Origin: a virus
Virus record (IMG/VR): IMGVR_UViG_3300047440_000139
Coordinates: 1-64,000 of that record
Direction: 5' to 3' (one strand)
Length of the DNA stretch: 64,000 bases
Shown: piece by piece, positions 30,617-36,935 of the stretch
Position numbering within the stretch: position 1 is the stretch's first letter
Layout of the letters: every line of letters begins with the position of its first letter
Notes under the pieces: generated by a model
The model's database searches: none
What the model was told of the DNA's origin: nothing
The model's input: only the letters and a program-made list of their open reading frames with translations
Program-made: the position numbers and the translations under genes

Positions 30617-31156
30617 ATGAACAAGGAGACCACGCCCGTGGCCAGTGATCGCGTGACCGAAGCGGTCAACTACCTGATCGACGCCCCCGACTACAGCGCG
30701 AGGGCGCAGGAGATGACGCGCTCCATCGAGACCCCCAAGGACAGGGTCGACTACACCGGCAGCCTCGCCTGCCTGAACGCCTTGCTCGACCTGGGCGTGG
30801 CTAACCGCGACGCATTCGAGCGTATCCTCAAGCTCATCGAGGGGAAGCGCAGGGAGAACCCGAGCGTGGCGAAGCGGGACTACCAGCGCGACATCATGCG
30901 CGACCGGCGCAAGCGCATGGCCAAGGCCCTGCTCCTGCACGAGGCCCGCCAGGGTCCGTTGAAGGGCGACACGAGGGCCACGGAGATGGCCGCAATTCGG
31001 GCGCGCTGGGACCGGGCCAAGGCCGAGTACCTCGTGAAGGAGGAGACCGCGAGCGGCACCGATCGGCTGGAAGCCATCCGCAATTTCTGGGCTATGGTCG
31101 ACCGCCAGCTGGACGCCAATATCGCGAACCTGCACAAGACGTCAGCTGTGGCATAG
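30617..31156 (+). CDS. Unknown 179-aa helical protein
   Basis: MNKETTPVASDRVTEAVNYL then long charged helices (RENPSVAKRDYQRDIMRDRR; MAAIRARWDRAKAEYLVKEE). Likely coiled coil or DNA-interacting. AACAAGGAG is within the coding start and TAACCGTAACC lies just before the ATG. Not recognised. Confidence 0.7.
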   Translation: MNKETTPVASDRVTEAVNYLIDAPDYSARAQEMTRSIETPKDRVDYTGSLACLNALLDLGVANRDAFERILKLIEGKRRENPSVAKRDYQRDIMRDRRKRMAKALLLHEARQGPLKGDTRATEMAAIRARWDRAKAEYLVKEETASGTDRLEAIRNFWAMVDRQLDANIANLHKTSAVA

Positions 31157-31167
31157 GGGGAGTTATC

Positions 31168-31335
31168 ATGGCCGTCTGGGTCCTCATCTTCTACATCTCC
31201 GGCGGACCGCTGGTGATCGACAACATCCGCACGCAGCCCGCCTGCGAGGCGGCGGCGGCCACCATCATCGCCGACGTCTTCGCGCTGAACGGCACCCTGC
31301 CGCCGCACCGCTGCATCTCGGTGCTCAAGCGGTGA
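31168..31335 (+). CDS. 55-aa small exported-type protein with two Cys
   Basis: MAVWVLIFYISGGPLVIDNI ... QPACEAAAATIIADVF ... PPHRCISVLKR. The hydrophobic start and a Cys pair spaced by about 24 residues suggest a short disulfide-bonded protein. GGGGGAG precedes the ATG by 7 nt. Function unknown. Confidence 0.55.
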   Translation: MAVWVLIFYISGGPLVIDNIRTQPACEAAAATIIADVFALNGTLPPHRCISVLKR

Positions 31336-31337
31336 TC

Positions 31338-31514
31338 ATGGTGCCCTCCGACGAGGAGCTTGCCGTCACCATGCGGCGAGCCTTCAACGATCACATCGAG
31401 CCGGGGTCCACCCTGATCCCGTGGGAGTTCGCGGCCGACGACCGCAAGCAGGCGTGGCTGGTTTGCGCCCGCGCCGCCCTGTCCCTCATCTTCTGCATGG
31501 AGCCACCTCGATGA
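31338..31514 (+). CDS. Unknown 58-aa protein
   Basis: MVPSDEELAVTMRRAFNDHI then DRKQAWLVCARAALSLIF. The stop overlaps the nuclease start. A GTG two codons upstream (31332) overlapping the previous stop is an alternative start. Confidence 0.58.
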   Translation: MVPSDEELAVTMRRAFNDHIEPGSTLIPWEFAADDRKQAWLVCARAALSLIFCMEPPR

Positions 31515-32185
31515 TCGCTTGGTCCCACTCCGTGCTGGAGAGCTTCGAGACCTGTCCCTGGCGGCACAACCTCACCAAGGTCACCAAGGAGGTGGTCGAC
31601 CCACCGGGCACGGAGATGCACCGTGGCCGCGCCGTCCACAAGTCGATGGAGAACCGGGTCAAGAACCACACGCCCCTGCCCCCGGAGCTCAAGAAGCACG
31701 AGCCCCTGGTCAAGCGGCTGGAGACGCTGGCCGTCGGCGGCAAGATCGAGGCCGAGACCCAGATGGCCCTCGACCAGAACTACCGGACCACGACGTGGTT
31801 CTCCAAGCAGACCTGGGTGCGAGCGGTCACGGACGTATCTGTCTTCAAGGGTACGAAGGCGTTCGTGGGGGACTGGAAGACAGGCAAGCGCAAGGAGGCC
31901 AGCAGTCAGCTGAAACTCTCGGCGGCTGTCCTGTTCTCGGTTCACCCCTGGCTGGAAGAAATCAGGAACAGCTTCATCTGGCTCGACGAACCGAACCCGG
32001 CGATGCGCCTGACGCCCCTGACCTACCACCGCGAGGAGCTTCCGGCCATGTGGCGGGAGTTCCTCCCCCGGGTGGCGCGGCTGGAGGCGGCGCACGCCAA
32101 CAACCAGTGGCCGAAGCGGCCGTCTGGTCTCTGCAAACGTCATTGCCCGGTGCCCCGGGCGAAGTGCGAACACTCAGGAGCTTAA
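31511..32185 (+). CDS. Cas4/RecB-like PD-(D/E)XK nuclease
   Basis: 224 residues. MIAWSHSVLESFETCPWRHN is the usual first motif (SxxxxxxxCPxxx), followed by acidic residues near 80-82, TDVSVF (D108), and the catalytic VGDWKTGKRKE (D121, K123) with QLKLSA after it. C15 and three C-terminal Cys (CKRHCPVPRAKC) give the four-Cys pattern of iron-sulfur Cas4/AddB-type nucleases. It probably degrades DNA ends for recombination or host-DNA breakdown. It is followed by two more nucleases in the same operon. Confidence 0.85.
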   Translation: MIAWSHSVLESFETCPWRHNLTKVTKEVVDPPGTEMHRGRAVHKSMENRVKNHTPLPPELKKHEPLVKRLETLAVGGKIEAETQMALDQNYRTTTWFSKQTWVRAVTDVSVFKGTKAFVGDWKTGKRKEASSQLKLSAAVLFSVHPWLEEIRNSFIWLDEPNPAMRLTPLTYHREELPAMWREFLPRVARLEAAHANNQWPKRPSGLCKRHCPVPRAKCEHSGA

Positions 32186-32187
32186 CC

Positions 32188-32796
32188 TTGCACGTCATGA
32201 TCGACCTTGAGACGCTGGGCCTCGACCCGGTGAAGGCCCCCATCATCCAGATCGCGGCCGAGCCCTTCCGCCTGCATCAGGATGGCCCGGCCACCGACGC
32301 CCAGCCATTCCAGACCTTCGTCACGGCGGGCTCCTGCGTGCGGCCGCCGTTCAACCGCAGCATCGAGCCCAGCACGGTGGCGTGGTGGGCCAGGACCGAT
32401 GCTGCCCTGCTGGCCGAGATCATGGAGGGCCGGGGCCTGAGCCTGTCGTCGGCGCTGGCCGGGCTGACCGTGTGGATGGGCGGCCTGCCCGAGATCATCG
32501 ACGGGGTGTGGGCCAACGGGGCCACCTTCGACATCACCATGCTGGAGATGGCCTACCAGCAGGAGGGCATGCGGGTGCCGTGGCACTTCCGCGTGATCCG
32601 CGACGTGCGCACCATGGCCATGATCGCGGGCGACGACGACCTGTGCTGGAGCGGCGGCACCAAGACGGACATCGAGCGCGAGGGCAAGGCGCACAACGCC
32701 ACGGTCGACTGCCTGCGGCAGCTGCGCATGGTGCAGCAGACGTGGCAGCGGCGGGTCCTGCACGACGCGCCCGAGACCACGGCGGTGGTGGCCTGA
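32188..32796 (+). CDS. DnaQ/RNase H-fold 3'-5' exonuclease
   Basis: 202 residues. The start is TTG at 32188 because AGGAG lies 7 nt upstream and gives MHVMIDLETLG, the typical beginning of phage 3'-5' exonucleases; an ATG 9 nt later would be too far from the site. Exo I D6/E8, exo II near WANGATFDITMLEMA, exo III HNATVDCLRQL. Resembles the Rv2179c/exonuclease VIII-like group. Trims DNA or RNA 3' ends. Confidence 0.85.
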   Translation: MHVMIDLETLGLDPVKAPIIQIAAEPFRLHQDGPATDAQPFQTFVTAGSCVRPPFNRSIEPSTVAWWARTDAALLAEIMEGRGLSLSSALAGLTVWMGGLPEIIDGVWANGATFDITMLEMAYQQEGMRVPWHFRVIRDVRTMAMIAGDDDLCWSGGTKTDIEREGKAHNATVDCLRQLRMVQQTWQRRVLHDAPETTAVVA

Positions 32797-32930
32797 TGGG
32801 CGAGGTGACCGAGATGATCTTGGACGGCCTGCTCTGCGAGCGGTGCGGGACCGTGGTCGACGGCCAGGAGGCGGGCTTCCCGCGCCTGTGCGAGGACTGC
32901 GAGAAGGAGCCCGACGATGAAGACGCCTGA
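32796..32930 (+). CDS. 44-aa zinc-ribbon peptide
   Basis: MGEVTEMILDGLLCERCGTV ... LCEDCEKEPDDEDA: two CxxC pairs with an acidic tail. ATGA-coupled to the exonuclease and overlapping the VRR-NUC gene. Possibly a tiny cofactor of the nucleases; unproven. Confidence 0.65.
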   Translation: MGEVTEMILDGLLCERCGTVVDGQEAGFPRLCEDCEKEPDDEDA

Positions 32931-33252
32931 GGCCCGGGTGAAGGACGAGATCAAGGCGTGGCTGCGGGCGCAGGCCAACTGCTGGTTCTTCATGCCCGCC
33001 GCCCACGGCTACGGGGTGAACGGCATCCCCGACATCGTGGGCTGCTACCGGGGGACGTGCTTCGCCGTCGAGGTGAAGGCCCCCGGCAAGCTCAAGCAGG
33101 TGACGCCTCTCCAGCAGATGCAGATCAACGAGATCAACAACGCCCACGGCTGGGCCTGCGCGGCGGACGGGCTGCCGCGCGTGGTCGAGATGTTCCGCCT
33201 GATCGACATCTCGCTGGGCTACCCCGTCGCGCCGAAGGAGGCCAGGGCATGA
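32917..33252 (+). CDS. VRR-NUC domain nuclease
   Basis: 111 residues matching stand-alone phage VRR-NUC proteins: GVNGIPDIVGCYRGTCFAVE then VKAPGKLKQVTPLQQMQI, with PD-(D/E)XK residues D39, E52, K54 and Q66/Q67. Such enzymes cut branched or flapped DNA during recombination. The start overlaps the zinc-ribbon stop by 14 nt; the stop overlaps the next start. Confidence 0.88.
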   Translation: MKTPEARVKDEIKAWLRAQANCWFFMPAAHGYGVNGIPDIVGCYRGTCFAVEVKAPGKLKQVTPLQQMQINEINNAHGWACAADGLPRVVEMFRLIDISLGYPVAPKEARA

Positions 33253-33431
33253 AGACCACCGACCTGATGGTAACGCGTGGCCGGGATCAGGGCAGCGTCG
33301 TCGTGGTCAACTTCTTCCGGCTGGGCACGGGGTTCTTCCCCTGCCTGATCGCCAAGAAGGTGGCCCGCAACGACGACTACCTGCGGTCCATCGTCAGCTT
33401 CATGCAGAACAAGGTGCCCGTCGTCAGATGA
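33249..33431 (+). CDS. Unknown 60-aa protein
   Basis: MKTTDLMVTRGRDQGSVVVV then NFFRLGTGFFPCLIAKKVAR. Compact beta-rich small protein, ATGA-coupled on both sides between VRR-NUC and helicase. Function unknown. Confidence 0.65.
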   Translation: MKTTDLMVTRGRDQGSVVVVNFFRLGTGFFPCLIAKKVARNDDYLRSIVSFMQNKVPVVR

Positions 33432-35029
33432 TCGTCTCCACCAACAAGCGCGCCATCGTGCTGAACCTGCGCAACCCGGGGCGGGTGACCCACGTCATCC
33501 CCTCGGCCCGCAGGTTCCTGTTCCGTGGCCGCGAACTGGTGGCCGTGCCGCACCGGCTGGACGAGGTGCGGGTGCTGCGGAACCTGGGCATCACCGCGCC
33601 CTCGCCGATCCTGCACCACTACCGCTGGCCCGGCCGCCACGACCCCTTCTACGCCCAGCGGATGACCGGCCAGTTCCTGACGCTGCACAACCGCTGCTTC
33701 GTGTTCAACGACATGGGCACCGGCAAGACGCTGGCCGCGCTGTGGGCGTTCGACTACCTGCGCAAGCTAAAGCGCGTGCGCAAGATGCTGGTGATCGCCC
33801 CGCTCTCCACGCTGGAGCGGACCTGGGCCGACGAGGTGTTCGAGAACTTCCCCTCCCTGCGGGTGGCGATCGTGCATGGGGACAAGGCGCGGCGGCTCAA
33901 GCTGCTGGCCGACGACGGCTACGACATCTACGTCATCAACCATCACGGCATCGGCGTGGTGGAGGAGGCGCTCAAGGCCAAGCGGTTCGACGTGGTGGTC
34001 GTCGACGAGGGGGCCATCTTCCGCAACAGCCAGACCAAGCTGTGGAAAACGCTCGACCGTGTTGTGCGTGGAATTGGGCGTATCTGGTGGATGACCGGCA
34101 CGCCGACGCCCAACGCGCCGACCGACATCTGGGCTCAGTGCCGCATCGTCTGCCCGGAACGCGTGCCCAAGTTCTTCGGCAAGTTCCGCGACATGGTGAT
34201 GAAGGCGCAGGGTCCGTTCCGCTGGCTGCCCCGGAGCAACGCCACCGAGACCGTGGTCGACGCCGCCCAGCCCGCCATCCGCTTCACGCGGGACGAGTGC
34301 GTGGACCTGCCGCCGACCATGTACGTCACCCGCGAGGTGCCGATGACGCCGGAGCAGACCACCGCCTACCGGCAGATGATCGCCCAGCTGCACATGGAGT
34401 ACCAGGGCGGGCAGGTCACGGCGGTGAACGAGGCGGTGAAGATGAGCAAGCTCATCCAGATCGCCTGCGGCGTGGTCTACGGCAAGGGTGGCCAGGAGAT
34501 CGTGCTGCCCAACGCGCCGCGCGTGAACGAGGTGCTGCGCATCATCGAGGAGGCGCACACCAAGACCATCGTGTTCGTCCCCTATAAGGCGGTGCTGCGC
34601 TACGTGGCCGAGGAGTTGAGCAAGGCGCTCGACCCGGTCGGCACGGTCAACGCCGCGCTGACCCGGGCGTCGTGGACCAGCCCGCGCATCGGCATGATCA
34701 GCGGCGACGTGTCGGCCAACGAGCGGGCGCGCATCTTCTCGGCGTTCCAGAAGGGGGAGATCGAGGTGCTGGTCGCGCAGCCCGACGCCATGTCTCATGG
34801 GTTGACGCTGACGGCGGCCAACACCATCGTCTGGTACGGCCCGACGCTGCGCAACGAGACCTACCAACAGGCCAACGCGCGCATCATCAGGCCGGGTCAG
34901 AAGCACAGCCAGTTCATCATCAACATCGAGAGCTCGGCGGTGGAGCGCGGGGCGTTCAAGCGCCTGAACAACCGCCAGAAGATGCAGGGGCTGTTCCTCG
35001 AAACCGTACAAGCGGAGACGGGCGTGTAG
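33428..35029 (+). CDS. SNF2/superfamily 2 helicase
   Basis: 533 residues. Motif I NDMGTGKTLAALW (from about residue 94), motif II VVVDEGA (D193, E194; DEGA instead of DEAH), motif III MTGTPTPN, motif IV-VI region with GMISGDVSANERARIFSAF, and ANTIVWYGPTLRNETYQQAN then RIIRPGQ. This is the SNF2/RapA-type layout common next to VRR-NUC genes in phages. It may remodel or unwind DNA in replication or repair. Coupled to the previous gene; promoter P3 begins right after its stop. Confidence 0.9.
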   Translation: MIVSTNKRAIVLNLRNPGRVTHVIPSARRFLFRGRELVAVPHRLDEVRVLRNLGITAPSPILHHYRWPGRHDPFYAQRMTGQFLTLHNRCFVFNDMGTGKTLAALWAFDYLRKLKRVRKMLVIAPLSTLERTWADEVFENFPSLRVAIVHGDKARRLKLLADDGYDIYVINHHGIGVVEEALKAKRFDVVVVDEGAIFRNSQTKLWKTLDRVVRGIGRIWWMTGTPTPNAPTDIWAQCRIVCPERVPKFFGKFRDMVMKAQGPFRWLPRSNATETVVDAAQPAIRFTRDECVDLPPTMYVTREVPMTPEQTTAYRQMIAQLHMEYQGGQVTAVNEAVKMSKLIQIACGVVYGKGGQEIVLPNAPRVNEVLRIIEEAHTKTIVFVPYKAVLRYVAEELSKALDPVGTVNAALTRASWTSPRIGMISGDVSANERARIFSAFQKGEIEVLVAQPDAMSHGLTLTAANTIVWYGPTLRNETYQQANARIIRPGQKHSQFIINIESSAVERGAFKRLNNRQKMQGLFLETVQAETGV

Positions 35030-35030
35030 C

Positions 35031-35059
35031 TTGACTTGCCTCCCGGAATATCGTATACT
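35031..35059 (+). promoter_or_regulatory. Strong sigma70-type promoter P3
   Basis: TTGACT (35031-35036), a 17-nt spacer and TATACT (35054-35059), followed by AATAGACAGTTGG as in P2. Unlike P1 and P2 no palindrome follows. It begins one nt after the helicase stop codon. Confidence 0.87.
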
Positions 35060-35094
35060 AATAGACAGTTGGAACTGAACAGAAGGACCTACCC

Positions 35095-35487
35095 ATGGCA
35101 GCCGTGAACATCACCAATCTGGTGACCCAATACATCGCCGCCCGCGACCTAAAGTCCAAGCTCGACGCGGCGCACAAGACCAAGCTCGAACCGCTGGTCG
35201 CCGCGATGGACAAGACCGAGGCGGCGATCCTCGACTTCTTCAACAAGCACGGCATGGACAGCGCCAAGTGCGACGCTGGCACCGCGTACAAGGCCAGCCG
35301 CACCTCGGCCACGGTCAACGACATGGACGCCTTCCTCGGCTTCGTGAAGGAGAACGAGGCGTGGCACATGCTGGAGCGTCGCGTCGCCAAGACGTCGATC
35401 GACGAGTACGTGACCGAGCACAAGGACCTGCCCCCGGGCATCAGCTACACCAAGATGGCGGCCATCAACGTCCGCCGCGCGTCGTAA
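35095..35487 (+). CDS. Unknown 130-aa replication-region protein
   Basis: AGAAGGACC precedes the ATG. Helical, Lys-rich (LVTQYIAARDLKSKLDAAHK; LEPLVAAMDKTEAAILDFFN) with C-terminal ISYTKMAAINVRR. Genes of this type sit before the ssDNA-binding-like gene in several phages and have no assigned role. First gene from strong promoter P3, so likely abundant. Confidence 0.72.
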   Translation: MAAVNITNLVTQYIAARDLKSKLDAAHKTKLEPLVAAMDKTEAAILDFFNKHGMDSAKCDAGTAYKASRTSATVNDMDAFLGFVKENEAWHMLERRVAKTSIDEYVTEHKDLPPGISYTKMAAINVRRAS

Positions 35488-35496
35488 GGAGACCGC

Positions 35497-36588
35497 ATGC
35501 CTAACGCACTGACCACTCCCATGGGCGGGGCTGTCCCCGCTCACATCCAGAAGGCGTTCGCCGCCCAGCAGGGCAACGCCGCCCTCGCCCAAGGCGTGAG
35601 CGCGGGCTACCCGATCATCTCCTACAAGGGGAAGGTCTGGCACATCGTCGAGGGTGGCGAGCGCACGCTCATCACCATCGGCGAGGGCCGCAACGCCAAC
35701 GATCCGGCCGCCTCCCTGGAGGCCGTCATCCTGCTGGCCAACCCGGCGCTCAACAAGGTCTACTACCCGGACGGCTACGAGGAAGGCTCGACCGAGCGGC
35801 CGCTCTGCCACTCGGATGACGGCGTCGTGCCCGCTGCCGACGCGCAGGAGAAGCAGTCGAAGTCCTGCGGGGTGTGCCCCTACAACGAGTGGGGGTCCAA
35901 GATCAGCGACACCGGCTCGCGCGGTAAGGCGTGCGCAGACAGCCGCCGCATGGCCATCGCCTCGCCGGACGATCTCGACACGCCGATGCTGCTGCGCTGC
36001 CCGGCCGCCTCGCTCAAGACGCTGCTCTCCTACGGGCAGCAGCTGGACAAGCGCGGCTGGCCGTACTTCGCCCTGGTCACCCGCATCGGGTTCGACAGCA
36101 GCCTCGCTTACCCGGCGCTGACGTTCACCCCGGAGCGCTGGCTGGACGAGGACGAACTGGCCGCTGTGATGGCCAAGCAGAAGGACGATCTCGTCCTCAA
36201 CATCACGGCCATGCAGCCGTCCAAGACCGCCGCCCCGGCCCCGGCCGCCGAGCCCGAGGACGATGCGTTCGCCCGCATGGAGGCGGGGATGGCCAAGTCC
36301 GACGCCGCCGCTCCGGCCCCGGCCGCCGCGCCCCCCAAGCGCCCCCGGAAGCCGCGCGCCGCCGCGACCACCGCCGAGGTGGCCGCCGCCCTGCAGCCCG
36401 AGCCCCAGCCGGAACCGCAGGCCGAGCCGCCCGCCGCCCGCAAGGGCTTCGGCGCGAAGCGCACGGCCCCGGCCGCCGCGCCGGTGCAGGCCGCCCCGCC
36501 GCCCGAGGATGACGAACTCGGCGACGAGGCGCTGTCCGAACTGGAAGGCGTGCTCGCGGGCTTCGACGACGAGGAAGGCGAGGAATAG
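35497..36588 (+). CDS. Candidate single-stranded DNA-binding protein
   Basis: 363 residues. The N-terminal 230 residues have beta-rich segments (GYPIISYKGKVWHIVEGGER) and a Cys set, KSCGVCPYNEWGSK, KACADSRR, LRCPAA, that could bind zinc. Residues 240-340 are an Ala/Pro linker. The last 25 residues are very acidic (DDELGDEALSELEGVLAGFD), like the C-terminal tails with which SSB and T7 gp2.5 recruit partners. Strong promoter, own terminator and its place by replication genes fit. No direct SSB signature, so an abundant replication accessory of another kind is possible. Confidence 0.55.
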   Translation: MPNALTTPMGGAVPAHIQKAFAAQQGNAALAQGVSAGYPIISYKGKVWHIVEGGERTLITIGEGRNANDPAASLEAVILLANPALNKVYYPDGYEEGSTERPLCHSDDGVVPAADAQEKQSKSCGVCPYNEWGSKISDTGSRGKACADSRRMAIASPDDLDTPMLLRCPAASLKTLLSYGQQLDKRGWPYFALVTRIGFDSSLAYPALTFTPERWLDEDELAAVMAKQKDDLVLNITAMQPSKTAAPAPAAEPEDDAFARMEAGMAKSDAAAPAPAAAPPKRPRKPRAAATTAEVAAALQPEPQPEPQAEPPAARKGFGAKRTAPAAAPVQAAPPPEDDELGDEALSELEGVLAGFDDEEGEE

Positions 36589-36599
36589 TCCCCTGACCT

Positions 36600-36642
36600 G
36601 GGCCGGGCGTTTACCCCGGGGTAAACGCCCGGCCCCTTTTTT
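36600..36642 (+). terminator. Terminator built around the 18-nt palindrome
   Basis: GGGCCGGGC, the exact palindrome, then GCCCGGCCC make a 36-nt perfect palindrome (36600-36635), an 18-bp stem, followed by C and six T residues. A classical intrinsic terminator. Confidence 0.93.
36609..36626. repeat. 18-nt palindrome, copy 12 (exact, in terminator)
   Basis: An exact copy forming the apical half of the terminator stem; the next gene starts 36 nt downstream. Confidence 0.95.
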
Positions 36643-36662
36643 CCTCAAGCCGGAGCACACCC

Positions 36663-36935
36663 ATGGACCCTATCGACTTTCAGCCCGTCCACGACGCCGA
36701 TCTCAAGCCCTCCGATCTGGCCATGCTGGTGGGGGTGGGACGCGTGTCCTGCTCGTACTGGCTCAACGGCCACAAGCAGCCCCACTACCTGCACCATGAC
36801 AAGGTGCGGGGCATCGTTGACGCCATCCGCCGCGCCAACCAGAGTGGCCTGCTTCCGGTGCCGATGAGCACCATGCGCCGGGAGCGCGCTCACTACATCC
36901 GTCAGGCCCTGGTCAAGTCCAGCGCCTCGAAGTGA
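36663..36935 (+). CDS. Cro/C1-like helix-turn-helix regulator
   Basis: 90 residues. DADLKPSDLAMLVGVGRVSC then SYWLNGHKQPHYLHHDKVRG is a Cro/CI-type helix-turn-helix (helix 2 at PSDLAMLVG, recognition helix at RVSCSYWLNG). The C-terminal part is helical. Placed after a palindrome-bearing terminator and overlapping the primase-helicase start. It is a second candidate reader of the palindromes. Confidence 0.7.
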   Translation: MDPIDFQPVHDADLKPSDLAMLVGVGRVSCSYWLNGHKQPHYLHHDKVRGIVDAIRRANQSGLLPVPMSTMRRERAHYIRQALVKSSASK

